Source of the DNA: an uncultured Sphingomonadaceae bacterium
GTDB lineage: Bacteria > Pseudomonadota > Alphaproteobacteria > Sphingomonadales > Sphingomonadaceae
NCBI GenBank assembly: GCA_937996655.1
Contig: CALKUK010000013.1
Span: 372,001-436,000, forward strand
Length of the DNA: 64,000 bases
Reading direction: 5' to 3'
Under the pieces are notes generated by a model that ran no database searches, was not told the origin of the DNA, and was given only the letters and a program-made list of their open reading frames with translations. Made by a program: the position numbers and the translations under genes. Of this stretch, positions 51,317 to 60,109 are shown one piece after another; positions within the stretch are counted from its first letter, which is position 1, and each line of letters starts with the position of its first letter.

Positions 51317-52657
51317 GTGATCACTTCCCTATTGCTTGCGGCTGCAGCTCTGCCTGCCGCATCAGATTGTGAGACTTTGGCGACGGACCCGGCAGCAGCG
51401 CTCTCCTACAGCGCGGGCCTTCAGGGGTTCATCTACGGCTACCCCATTGTCGACATGCTCAAGCAGCAGCATAATGAAACCCACCGGGTGAGCGCGGATC
51501 AGCCGGTCGTGGCACCGGCCAACAGCATCGTCGCCTACCCCCATATTCTGACACCCGAAACGCAGGGTCAGTTGCGCGCGCCCAATGCGGACACGCTCTA
51601 CATCAATGCTTGGGTGGACATGTCAAAGGGGCCGGTGCTGCTCGTCGTGCCAGACATGGGCACGCGCTATTACACGCTCGCCTTCATGGATCTCTATGCG
51701 AAGCCGCATCACCTCGGCACGCGCACCAATGCTGGGCGGGCGACCAGATATGCGTTGGTCGGCCCCTCGGGCGGCGACGTTCCGGCGGGCTATGAGGTGT
51801 TCCACCTGCCGACCGATACCGCCTGGATGCTGGGCCGCCTTCTGGCCGATGGCAAGGCTGATGAGAAGCGCGTCATCGCGATCGCAAAGACATTTCAGAT
51901 GCGCGGGCCTGTCGCAACCGAGGTCACTGCGGCCGAACCGATGAACCCCTATGCGAGCTTAGACTATTTCACAGTCCTCAACGGCGCGCTGCGGGCGCTT
52001 CCGCCAATCGGCGATGAGGCGGCTTTAATGGCGACTTTCGACAAAGCGGGCTTTGGGCCAAAGGTGCAATTTGCGCCTGACAAACTCCCCCCAGCACAAG
52101 CGCTCGGCCTTGGCTGTGCGGTCCGCATCGGCAGCGACGTGTTGGCCAAACAGGGCTTTAAACCCACCAGCATCGCCAATGGCTGGATGCGCAACAACCG
52201 GATGGACAAGCCGGGGTTCGACTATGTCCTGCGCGCGGAAACGGTGCGCGGCGGCTATGTGAATGCCGAAGAGGAGTCGATCTATCCCGCCGCCGTCATG
52301 GACAACAAAGGCGAGATGTTTGACGGGAAGCGTCAATATCGCATCCGCTTTGAAGCCGGGAATCTGCCGCCGGTCGGAGCCTTCTGGTCCATAACCGCCT
52401 ATGATCTGGCGACAGCGAAACTCGTACCGAACAAGATCGGCCGGTATCAGTTTGGGGACCGCACCAAGGGCGCGAAATATGGCAAGGATGGGTCGCTGAC
52501 GATCACCCTTTCCGCGACACAGCCCAAGGAGGGGGCATCCAATTGGCTGCCCACCCCTCAGGGCGGATATCACCTCGTGACCCGCATGTATCTCCCAAAA
52601 CCCGAAGCGCTGGACGGCCGCTATATGCTGCCGCCAGTTGAACGCATTTCCAACTGA
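51317..52657 (+). CDS. Exported DUF1254/DUF1214 protein
   Basis: A 446-residue protein with a short hydrophobic signal-like N-terminus (MITSLLLAAAALPAA), then a DUF1254 region (FIYGYPIVDMLKQQ, RAPNADTLYINAWVDM) and a C-terminal DUF1214 region (GAFWSITAYDLATAKL, then GASNWLPTPQGGYHL). It is probably periplasmic. The start is GTG at 51317 after GAGAGGA. The family has no settled activity. Placement next to a TonB receptor and before a P450 in the same operon hints at handling a newly imported hydrophobic substrate. Confidence 0.8.
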   Translation: MITSLLLAAAALPAASDCETLATDPAAALSYSAGLQGFIYGYPIVDMLKQQHNETHRVSADQPVVAPANSIVAYPHILTPETQGQLRAPNADTLYINAWVDMSKGPVLLVVPDMGTRYYTLAFMDLYAKPHHLGTRTNAGRATRYALVGPSGGDVPAGYEVFHLPTDTAWMLGRLLADGKADEKRVIAIAKTFQMRGPVATEVTAAEPMNPYASLDYFTVLNGALRALPPIGDEAALMATFDKAGFGPKVQFAPDKLPPAQALGLGCAVRIGSDVLAKQGFKPTSIANGWMRNNRMDKPGFDYVLRAETVRGGYVNAEEESIYPAAVMDNKGEMFDGKRQYRIRFEAGNLPPVGAFWSITAYDLATAKLVPNKIGRYQFGDRTKGAKYGKDGSLTITLSATQPKEGASNWLPTPQGGYHLVTRMYLPKPEALDGRYMLPPVERISN

Positions 52658-52668
52658 AAGACGACCTT

Positions 52669-53919
52669 ATGACCCGTCCAACCACATCCATCGATGTCTT
52701 TTCCCCCGACGCCTATCTTGATGATCAAGCCGTGGCAGATAAATTCGCGGCGCTCCGCGCTGAAGGCGACATCTTCTGGATTGATCAGGCACCCTACCGG
52801 CCCTTTTGGGCTGTGCTCCGCCAAGAAGATATCATGTCGGTGGAACGCAACGCCAAAGTTTGGCTCAACGCACCGCGTCTCGTCATCATGCCGAGCGCCG
52901 CTGAAGATGAGACCATCGCGCAATTTGGGGTGCGCACCGGCCCCGTCCGCACCCTGCTGGACATGGATGGCAAGGACCACCGCAACCACCGCAACCTGAC
53001 GCAGAGCTGGTTCAATTCCAAATTCCTGGAAAAACTGCGGGACCGTATGGCTGATCTCGCCGTCGAATATGTCGACAAGCTGGCCGTGCTGGCCGCGAAC
53101 GGCCCGTTCGACTTTGTTGAGGAAATCGCGGTTCCCTACCCGCTCATCATGATCACCTCGATCCTTGGCCTGCCCGATAGCGATGCCGGACTCGTGCTGC
53201 GGCTGACCCAGTCGCTGTTCGGCGCTCAAGACCCCGACCGTCAGCGCAGCGACGGAGACTATGGGCTGGAAGCCGCGATGGAGTTCTTCGGCTATCTCAA
53301 CACCATCGTGCAGGAGCGGCGCAAGGAACCCCGCGACGATCTGATGTCCATCGTCGCCAATGCGACCATTGATGGAGAGCCTGTCAGCGATATCGACACG
53401 CTGTCTTATGGCATGTTGCTGGCCGCTGCCGGACATGACACGACAAGTTCCAGCGTCGGGATCGGCATGATGCAGCTAGCCCGCAATCCGGCCGAATTCG
53501 CCAAGCTGAAGGCCAACCCGGACTTGATACCGCTGGCTGCCCAGGAAATGTTCCGTTGGGCAACGCCCGTCCGGCACTTCTGCCGCACGGCCGCTGTTGA
53601 TACAGAGCTTGCCGGCCAGAAGATCGCCGCGGGCGAGTCCGTCGCGCTCATGTATCTCTCCGCCAATCGCGATGAGCGTGCCTTTGACACGCCCGACGCC
53701 TTCCGCGTGGATCGCACGCCCAACCGCCATGTCGGCTTTGGCTATGGCGCGCACCATTGCCTTGGGCGTATTCTTGCTGAAATGGAGTTGGAAGCCCTGT
53801 ACCGGGAAATCGCAAAGCGCGTGAAATCCGTTGAGCTTGCCGGGACGCCCGAATGGGTGAAGACCAACCATACAGGCGGTTTGAAGCATCTGCCTGTCCG
53901 CGTGGAGATGGAAATTTGA
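52669..53919 (+). CDS. Cytochrome P450
   Basis: A 416-residue soluble bacterial P450. The I-helix motif AGHDTT is at 254-259, the ExxR motif is in EMFRW, and the heme loop is FGYGAHHCLG with the ligand Cys364. It would hydroxylate a substrate using electrons from a ferredoxin; no ferredoxin gene is adjacent. The context suggests a steroid hydroxylase. The position attacked is unknown, and a CYP125-like side-chain role is one option. It overlaps the next gene by four bases. Confidence 0.9.
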   Translation: MTRPTTSIDVFSPDAYLDDQAVADKFAALRAEGDIFWIDQAPYRPFWAVLRQEDIMSVERNAKVWLNAPRLVIMPSAAEDETIAQFGVRTGPVRTLLDMDGKDHRNHRNLTQSWFNSKFLEKLRDRMADLAVEYVDKLAVLAANGPFDFVEEIAVPYPLIMITSILGLPDSDAGLVLRLTQSLFGAQDPDRQRSDGDYGLEAAMEFFGYLNTIVQERRKEPRDDLMSIVANATIDGEPVSDIDTLSYGMLLAAAGHDTTSSSVGIGMMQLARNPAEFAKLKANPDLIPLAAQEMFRWATPVRHFCRTAAVDTELAGQKIAAGESVALMYLSANRDERAFDTPDAFRVDRTPNRHVGFGYGAHHCLGRILAEMELEALYREIAKRVKSVELAGTPEWVKTNHTGGLKHLPVRVEMEI

Positions 53920-54554
53920 CCAGCCTAGAAGCCCGCATTGACCGGCTGGAATCGCTCGACGCGATCCGCCAATTGCCTGCCAAATATGCGCTCGCGCTCG
54001 ACATGCGGGATATGGATGCGATGGTCTCGCTCTTCCCCGCCGACGTCCGCGTCGGCAAGGACGCCAGCGGCCGCGCGGCCCTGCGCGCCTATATGGACCG
54101 CACGTTGCGCTCGCCCTTCACGGGCACGTCACACCATATTGGCGGGCATGTGATTGAGTTTGACGATGCCGACCACGCACACGGCGTCGTCTATTCCAAG
54201 AATGAGCATGAAACGCCTGTCGAAGGCGGCGCGGATGAATGGGTCATCATGCAGATGATGTATGTGGATGACTATGTCCGTCAGGATGGCCGCTGGCACT
54301 TTGCAAGGCGGCTTCCGCTCTATTGGTATGCGACCGATCTCAACAAGCCGCCCGTCGGGCCCAACAAGATGCGTTGGCCGGGAACAGACTGGGTGGAAGG
54401 CAACTTCCACAAGCTGTTCCCCAGCTACGCCGAATATTGGTCCCGCGAGGGCGATCACGGCGGCCCTGTGGCCGACCCTGCGCCGCTGGAGGGCTTCCTG
54501 AATGCCATGCGACGCGGTGCCGAGGCGCCAAAGGTGAAGGTGCGGGCGGACTGA
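53916..54554 (+). CDS. NTF2-fold (SnoaL-like) protein
   Basis: A 212-residue SnoaL-like protein with a C-terminal extension beyond the fold. It starts with TTG at 53916, overlapping the P450 stop (TTGA), with GGAGATGG seven bases upstream. Helix residues Tyr24 and Asp29 (KYALALDMRD) and a His-rich strand (GTSHHIGGHVIEF) are in the positions of BaiE-type cavities. Co-translation with the P450 suggests that it processes the hydroxylated product, for example by dehydration, but this is inference. Confidence 0.75.
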   Translation: MTSLEARIDRLESLDAIRQLPAKYALALDMRDMDAMVSLFPADVRVGKDASGRAALRAYMDRTLRSPFTGTSHHIGGHVIEFDDADHAHGVVYSKNEHETPVEGGADEWVIMQMMYVDDYVRQDGRWHFARRLPLYWYATDLNKPPVGPNKMRWPGTDWVEGNFHKLFPSYAEYWSREGDHGGPVADPAPLEGFLNAMRRGAEAPKVKVRAD

Positions 54555-54568
54555 GGGTCGCGGCTTTT

Positions 54569-54597
54569 CGTCATCCTGAACTTGTTTCAGGATGACG
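54569..54597. repeat. Perfect 12-bp REP-like hairpin between convergent genes
   Basis: CGTCATCCTGAA at 54569-54580 pairs exactly with TTCAGGATGACG at 54586-54597 around a 5-base loop. It is the same family as the elements at 45631 and 45715. Its place between the stops of two converging genes (54554 and 54613) means it may act as a bidirectional terminator. Confidence 0.8.
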
Positions 54598-54612
54598 ATG
54601 TTGGGCCAAAAC

Positions 54613-55422
54613 TCAGAAGTAGTAACTCGCCCCGTTTGCAACCAGCACAGAACCGTTGACGAAGCTGGCATCATCGCTGGCAAGATAGGCCACCGCCGCT
54701 GCAATCTCGCTTGGGTTCGCCATGCGCCCCAAGGGGATGCTCGCTTCCATCGACTTGATCCATTCGTCAGGAATGCCGGCCATGACAGGCGTATTGGTCG
54801 GCCCCGGTGCGACGGCGTTGACGCGGATTTTGCGTGGCGCGAGTTCACGCGCCAGTTGCCGCGTCAGCCCGATGATCGCCGCCTTCGACGTCACATAATG
54901 CGGGGAGCCTTCGCCCGATTGTGCGCTGGTAGAGCTGATATTGATGATGGCCCCGGCATTGCCGTCTTCGGCCAGCACGCGGGCAAATTCACGGGACACG
55001 TAAAACGGCCCGTTGATGTTGACGGCCATAACCGCTGCCCAGCCGTCATCTTCCATATGGATGAGTTGATCAACGATGACGTCGGACTGGCCGGTGGCGG
55101 CCAGCTCCTCATTCCTTTTGGCCATGGCGCCGTAAAACTGTTCGGACCCATCCTTGGCCGCCTGCCCGATACCGGCATTGTTGACGGCAATATCGAGCCG
55201 GCCAAATGCGGCCCGTGCTGCCCGAACAGCGGCGACAACAGAGGCGGAGTCGGCGACATTGCACTGGAGTGCAAGGGCAGCTCCGCTGGCCTTGGCGTCC
55301 TCAATGTTCATATCCAGAGCCGCGACCTTCGCGCCATCTGCCGTCAGCCGTTCCACAATCGCACAGCCAATGCCGCGACCCGCACCTGTGACAATTGCGG
55401 ATTTGCCGTCAAACCGTCCCAT
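54613..55422 (-). CDS. Short-chain dehydrogenase with long central insertion
   Basis: A 269-residue SDR: TGAGRGIGCAIVERL, NNAG, catalytic HYVTSK and PGPTNTPVMAG. After NNAG it has an extra stretch of about 20 residues containing GAMAKRNEELAATGQSD, longer than usual for the family and likely to shape the substrate pocket. It is the last gene of the minus run and is joined to the KstD-like gene by a one-base overlap. A hydroxysteroid dehydrogenase role is likely; the position is unknown. Confidence 0.82.
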   Translation of the reverse strand: MGRFDGKSAIVTGAGRGIGCAIVERLTADGAKVAALDMNIEDAKASGAALALQCNVADSASVVAAVRAARAAFGRLDIAVNNAGIGQAAKDGSEQFYGAMAKRNEELAATGQSDVIVDQLIHMEDDGWAAVMAVNINGPFYVSREFARVLAEDGNAGAIINISSTSAQSGEGSPHYVTSKAAIIGLTRQLARELAPRKIRVNAVAPGPTNTPVMAGIPDEWIKSMEASIPLGRMANPSEIAAAVAYLASDDASFVNGSVLVANGASYYF

Positions 55423-57113
55423 CAGCTATTTGCTCCTGTCATGTCGCGCGCCGCGATATAGCCAAATGTCATTGCCGGGCCGATGGTAACACCGGCGCCC
55501 GGATAGCTCTCTCCCATGGCCGAGGCGGCATTATTGCCCACAGCATAGAGGCCAGTGATCGGCTTGCCCTTGGCATCCAGCACGCGGGCTTTGTCATCGG
55601 TTAACAAGCCACCGTTGGTGCCGATATCACCCGGATAGATTGGCATGGCGTAAAATGGTCCCTTGGCAATGGGTGCAAGGCACGGGTTCGGTCCAACGCG
55701 GGGGTCGCCATACATCTTGTCATACGCCGCTTCCCCGCGATGGAAATCAGGGTCCTCCCCCTTCACCGCATAGTCGTTGAAGCGGGCAATGGTCGCACAC
55801 AGCGTGTCCACCGGAACGCCCATATTGGCCGCCAGCTCTTCCACAGTGCGACCCTTCTTCAGGATACCGCGCACTTCACCGCGCTGCATCCAATCGGGCA
55901 TCAGCGGATAAAGCGGGCCAACCGGATAATTGTGCCGGTATTTATGGTCAAAGACGAACCAGCTGGGGTTCGCATCACCATGTTCTGCCGCACGGCGCGC
56001 CATTTGCTGGCCAACGATGTGATAGGACGCCGCTTCGTTCAGATAGCGCTCCCCCTTTTGGTTGACCATCATGCAACCCGGCAGCGCGCGCTCAATGGTG
56101 CACAACCGCCCGCGATCTTCTCCCGGCACGTAGAAGACAGGAGCAGCCCAGGCGGACTGCATATTGAGCGTGTCCGCCCCAATCGACTGTCCGGCGCGGA
56201 TGCTGTCTCCTGTGTTACCGCTCGTCCCGCCCGAAAAATTGGCATTGCGATAAAGGGGCGCATTTTCATCGCGCATCATCTGGTTCTTGTCGAAACCACC
56301 GGCGGCGAGAACAATGCCCTTCTTCGCACGGATCCGCAGGCTTTTGCCGTCATGGCGGACGACGGCGCCGGTAACATTGCCCTTCTCTGTGATCAGTTCT
56401 TCCAGAGGGCTTTCCAGCCAGACCGGGACCTTCTTTTCATTGATCGCGAGACGCAGCCCACCGAGCAGGGCATTGCCGAGCGTCAGGCGGCGGTCCTTCC
56501 GGGATTTGAAACGGAACGGCCAGTCAAACCAATATCGCGCGAGGCTCTTCGTCAGATGCCACCACCAGCCGGGCGCGCGGAACAGCATGATATAGGTTTC
56601 ATCAAAGTGCCAGTTCAGATAGCCGAAGAGGCTGGCTGCTGGAGATGCAAAACGAAGCGTTTCAACATCTTTTCCAAGCTTCTTTCCATCAATTGGCAAC
56701 GGCATATGCGTGCGGAACCCGGTCGGGCTGCCGCCGGGGTTTTCGGCGTGATAGTCCGGATAGGGAAAAGCCTGATAGTTGATTTCGGTGTTGTTGGTGA
56801 CCCAGCGGAGCATCGGCGCTGCATTTTCCACAAACGCCCGGATGTTGGCATCGGGCACATTTTCCTTGGACAGCGCGCGAACATATTTGAACGCATCGTC
56901 CACATTGTCTTCAAAGCCCGCAGCGCGCGCCTGATCGCTGTTGGGGATCCAGATACCTGCGCCCGACGTTGCGGAGGTTCCGCCCCATTGCGCTTCCTTT
57001 TCGATCACCAGTACATCGGCACGATTCTCGGCCGCGACGAGAGCCGAGAGCAGCCCGCCTGCCCCTGACCCCACGACCAGCGTGTCAACTTCCTTATCCC
57101 AATTCTGTGTCAT
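55422..57113 (-). CDS. kstD: 3-Ketosteroid dehydrogenase (KstD-like)
   Basis: A 563-residue flavoprotein matching the KstD family: FAD motif GSGAGG at 15-20, GAGIWIPNSDQARAAGF, GERYLNEAASYHI and the signature YPGAGVTIGPAMTFGY, whose Tyr537 aligns with an active-site tyrosine of KstD. The enzyme removes hydrogens across C1-C2 of 3-keto-4-ene steroids. A delta-4(5-alpha) dehydrogenase of the same family is the main alternative. It overlaps the upstream SDR by four bases. It is a better KstD match than the flavoprotein at 39583. Confidence 0.85.
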   Translation of the reverse strand: MTQNWDKEVDTLVVGSGAGGLLSALVAAENRADVLVIEKEAQWGGTSATSGAGIWIPNSDQARAAGFEDNVDDAFKYVRALSKENVPDANIRAFVENAAPMLRWVTNNTEINYQAFPYPDYHAENPGGSPTGFRTHMPLPIDGKKLGKDVETLRFASPAASLFGYLNWHFDETYIMLFRAPGWWWHLTKSLARYWFDWPFRFKSRKDRRLTLGNALLGGLRLAINEKKVPVWLESPLEELITEKGNVTGAVVRHDGKSLRIRAKKGIVLAAGGFDKNQMMRDENAPLYRNANFSGGTSGNTGDSIRAGQSIGADTLNMQSAWAAPVFYVPGEDRGRLCTIERALPGCMMVNQKGERYLNEAASYHIVGQQMARRAAEHGDANPSWFVFDHKYRHNYPVGPLYPLMPDWMQRGEVRGILKKGRTVEELAANMGVPVDTLCATIARFNDYAVKGEDPDFHRGEAAYDKMYGDPRVGPNPCLAPIAKGPFYAMPIYPGDIGTNGGLLTDDKARVLDAKGKPITGLYAVGNNAASAMGESYPGAGVTIGPAMTFGYIAARDMTGANS

Positions 57114-57907
57114 GTATCGTCACCTGTCAGGTAAAATTGTGGCGGTTGGCGCGATGTTATGCGGGCATTGCGCGCGGCAAACCCATCGTCCAGCGCTTCG
57201 GGTTGTGGAATGATCCAATAATCGCCTCGCGCCACCGCATCGAGCACCAATGCCGCGAATTCATCAGGGGTTAGCCCGTTTTCCTCAAGCATCCCGACCA
57301 TCGCATCGTGAAAGCCTTTGGAGGCTGCACTTGGCGCTTCACGGAAAATGCCTGACTTCACAGGCCCCGGCGCGAGAAGGGACACCTGAACCTTGCTGTT
57401 CAGCATCGCCAATTCACCCGCCAGCGATTCCGTCAGCGCGACGGTGGCGAACTTGGTCGCCGAATAAGGTGCCATCAGCGGCGCCGGCAGGAAGCCGCCC
57501 ACCGAAGCTGTGTTGATGATCCGCGCGGGCCGGTCCGCCGCCAGCAGACGCGGCACAAATGCCCGCAGCCCGTTGACGATGCCGCCGATGTTCACATCGA
57601 GCGATGTCTGCCAGGCTTTGGCGCTGATCTCCCAGCTGAAGCCGGTCGACAGGACGCCTGCGTTATTGAACAGCAGGTCGACCTGCCCGTGCGCCGCATA
57701 GGCTGCATCGGCCAACGCCTCCAGCGCGGCGGGGTCCGTCACATCCGTCGGCACGGCGAGTGCGGCGTCTCCAATAGCGTTCGCAACCGCCTTAAGCTGT
57801 GCCGCATCCCGGTCCGCAAGCACGACCCGCATGCCCCGGCGCGCGGCTTCCCGCGCAAGGCCTGCACCGATCCCGCTGGCGGCACCCGTGATGACGGCAA
57901 CGCTCAT
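57110..57907 (-). CDS. Short-chain dehydrogenase
   Basis: A 265-residue SDR: TGAASGIGAGLAREAA, NNAG and catalytic PYSATK, with a C-terminal region (GMLEENGLTPDEFAALVLDA) typical of broad-range SDRs. It is linked to its neighbours by four-base ATGA overlaps on both sides (kstD and the epimerase gene). Its exact substrate cannot be told from sequence. Confidence 0.8.
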   Translation of the reverse strand: MSVAVITGAASGIGAGLAREAARRGMRVVLADRDAAQLKAVANAIGDAALAVPTDVTDPAALEALADAAYAAHGQVDLLFNNAGVLSTGFSWEISAKAWQTSLDVNIGGIVNGLRAFVPRLLAADRPARIINTASVGGFLPAPLMAPYSATKFATVALTESLAGELAMLNSKVQVSLLAPGPVKSGIFREAPSAASKGFHDAMVGMLEENGLTPDEFAALVLDAVARGDYWIIPQPEALDDGFAARNARITSRQPPQFYLTGDDT

Positions 57908-58806
57908 GTGCGGAACTGCGCCGCCACATCAGCCACGGCGTTGGCAACGTCATGGCGCCGATAGCCAAGCAACGCGACCTCTGCCGGATCCGGGTTTACA
58001 CGCACCCAATTGCCACGCCCCTGCGGGATGGCAATATCGGGCAGGAGGGGGTTTTCTTCATCGCGTTCCTCCACCGTCACGCCGGAGCCGACGGCATCGA
58101 AGAACAGCTGGAAGTATTGGGTGAAGCTCAAATTCTCATCGCCCACCAGATAGGCCTTGCCGCTCTCCCCCCGCTCCAGCGCGCCCTCAATCGCTTCAGA
58201 CAGCGAGAGGAAGGACATGAAGTTGGTGCCGCCCGTTGGCCCGAAATGCGGGATGGGGATCTTGCCCTGCGCCCATTGGACGTAAGGATCAAAAATCATG
58301 CTGGGCAGACCGGGGACGCTGCCGACCATGAAGGGGGCGTTGACGCTGATGACGTCGAAGCCCGGCGCCGCCTGCGCCCGTGCGCCTTCACACGCGGCTT
58401 TGCGGGACCGGATATAGCCATTGCCCTCCAGCAACTCAGGGGCGGCCTTATGATAATAGCTGCCCAGCTGAATGGCGCGCTTCACCCCAGCATCCCGACA
58501 GGCGGCAAAAAAGGCAGGCACAGCCTCATGATTGGCCTTGATCAGGTACTCCGCAAAGTCTGCGCCCTGCGGCACGTGGCGCGGATCATTGCCGGCGGCA
58601 AACACCACCCAGTCAAATCCTGCGAGCTTGTCCGGCGTGTAATCGCCTGCGACATAATCGCCCTGCACCAAGGGCATGGCGGCCATGGGCGTGGCTGGAT
58701 GGGCCGGGTTACGCCCGCCGACCGAGACGTCATGCCCCTTGGAGGCGAGGTGAATGGCGCAGTGCCCGCCCAGCGCGCCTGTGCCTCCGACAACGAGTAT
58801 TTTCAT
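57904..58806 (-). CDS. NAD-dependent epimerase/dehydratase-family (extended SDR) protein
   Basis: A 300-residue extended SDR with the nucleotide loop VVGGTGALGGHCAIHLASKG, GSYYHK in the place of the catalytic Tyr and Lys, and an NMF-like C-terminal domain. It could be a 3-beta-hydroxysteroid dehydrogenase/isomerase-type enzyme or an atypical NmrA-like sensor. The surrounding steroid genes favour an enzymatic role. It overlaps the NTF2-fold gene by four bases. Confidence 0.75.
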   Translation of the reverse strand: MKILVVGGTGALGGHCAIHLASKGHDVSVGGRNPAHPATPMAAMPLVQGDYVAGDYTPDKLAGFDWVVFAAGNDPRHVPQGADFAEYLIKANHEAVPAFFAACRDAGVKRAIQLGSYYHKAAPELLEGNGYIRSRKAACEGARAQAAPGFDVISVNAPFMVGSVPGLPSMIFDPYVQWAQGKIPIPHFGPTGGTNFMSFLSLSEAIEGALERGESGKAYLVGDENLSFTQYFQLFFDAVGSGVTVEERDEENPLLPDIAIPQGRGNWVRVNPDPAEVALLGYRRHDVANAVADVAAQFRT

Positions 58807-59258
58807 GATGCCTTACCCTCTCCAACGGCTCCCGCGTCCTTCACAGTGACGGCGCGGACCTCTTCCCATTCAACGATCAGCTTACGGTGTGTGAAGCGCC
58901 ATTGGCCGCTTTCCCGCCGCCACTGGTCAAGATAGCGGATCGTCCAGACGAGCACGCTATCCATATCCTTCAGCAGATGATCTGCGGTGCAATAGGTTTC
59001 GCCCGAGGCTGTATCGCCCGTGACGGTTGCGACCTGATTATGCACCCGGTGGACTGTTGCGCGAAACATCTGACCGAGCGTATCAATCGAGCCGAGATTG
59101 GCGGTCCGCCCTTCTATGGTGAAGCCGGGGCCTTCGATGACGCAATCGTCCGCCAGCACCGCTTTCCACAGGGCCTTGTCTTTGCGGTCGGCCCCTTGAG
59201 CATAGAGGTCTGCCGTGCGCCGCAGCGCCGCCAGATCCAAGAGGTCCGCCGTGGTCAT
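58803..59258 (-). CDS. NTF2-fold (SnoaL-like) protein
   Basis: A 151-residue SnoaL-like protein starting MTTADLLDLAALRRTADLYA, with Tyr19 and Asp24 in the N-terminal helix and the HRVHNQVATV strand supplying a His. The ATG at 59258 is preferred over upstream options because it lies three bases from the preceding SDR stop. Possible roles are isomerase or dehydratase. Confidence 0.73.
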   Translation of the reverse strand: MTTADLLDLAALRRTADLYAQGADRKDKALWKAVLADDCVIEGPGFTIEGRTANLGSIDTLGQMFRATVHRVHNQVATVTGDTASGETYCTADHLLKDMDSVLVWTIRYLDQWRRESGQWRFTHRKLIVEWEEVRAVTVKDAGAVGEGKAS

Positions 59259-59260
59259 GA

Positions 59261-60109
59261 TCAGCGTCCCGGTATCTTCAGGCCATTGCCTGTCACCATC
59301 GGGACGACGGTCCATTCCCCCGTGGGAGTCCGTGTCCACCCGGCAGCGGCCAAGGCCCCGCCGTCCACATGGATCGCCGTGCCGGTGACCCAGGCAGCCA
59401 AAGGGCTGGCAAGGTAGAGCGCAGCCCCGGCGCAATCGTCCGGCGTGCCGAAGCGGCCGAGTGGAATCCATTTGTCCATGTTTGCGCGGTTTTCGGGTGG
59501 GATCATGACGTCGAGCGCGACCTGCGGCGTATCCGTCGTCTCCGGCGCGATGTCGTTGACCCGTATCCCTTCAGGCGCCAGTTCAAGCGCGAGGCTTTTC
59601 GTAAAGCCTGAAATGCCGGCCTTGGCGGCGGCATAGACGCTGCAATAGGGAATGCCGCGATAGGCCTCAATCGAGGTGACGTTGATGACGCACGAGCCCG
59701 GTGCCGCTGCCCTTAGCATCGGCAGCATCGTGCTGGTCATACGCAACAACTGCCCGATATTGACGTCGAGGATCTCGTCGATCTGATCGCCGCCGAGCAT
59801 ATCGAACGGCAAAGCATGGACGAAATGGCCGACATTGTTGACGAGCACGTCAAGCTTGCCGGACACGGCCTTCACCTTTTCGACAAGCAAGGCGGGCGTT
59901 GCGCGGTCTAAAACGTCGCAGACAATGACATGCGCCGCCGGATGCGCTGCCTGCACGGCTGCCGCCCGATCTGCATCGATCTCCGCGATGATGAGCGTTG
60001 CGCCCGCCTGGGCAAAGGCATCGGCAATGCCGCGGCCAATGCCTACCCCGCCACCGGTGACGAGAACTGTTTTCTCGCTATAATCCAATGGGTTCGACGG
60101 GAGTGTCAT
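59261..60109 (-). CDS. Short-chain dehydrogenase
   Basis: A 282-residue SDR with TGGGVGIGRGIADAFAQAGA, NNVG in place of NNAG, catalytic VYAAAK and an extra C-terminal tail (GEWTVVPMVTGNGLKIPGR) beyond the usual DGG end. The start overlaps the stop of the next SDR gene by four bases. A hydroxysteroid dehydrogenase is likely. Confidence 0.8.
   Translation of the reverse strand: MTLPSNPLDYSEKTVLVTGGGVGIGRGIADAFAQAGATLIIAEIDADRAAAVQAAHPAAHVIVCDVLDRATPALLVEKVKAVSGKLDVLVNNVGHFVHALPFDMLGGDQIDEILDVNIGQLLRMTSTMLPMLRAAAPGSCVINVTSIEAYRGIPYCSVYAAAKAGISGFTKSLALELAPEGIRVNDIAPETTDTPQVALDVMIPPENRANMDKWIPLGRFGTPDDCAGAALYLASPLAAWVTGTAIHVDGGALAAAGWTRTPTGEWTVVPMVTGNGLKIPGR

Noticed and set aside
55740..57068. 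442-codon plus-strand frame opposite the KstD-like gene
   Set aside because: High-GC codon bias keeps the opposite strand open. The sense frame carries all KstD motifs and the antisense translation none.
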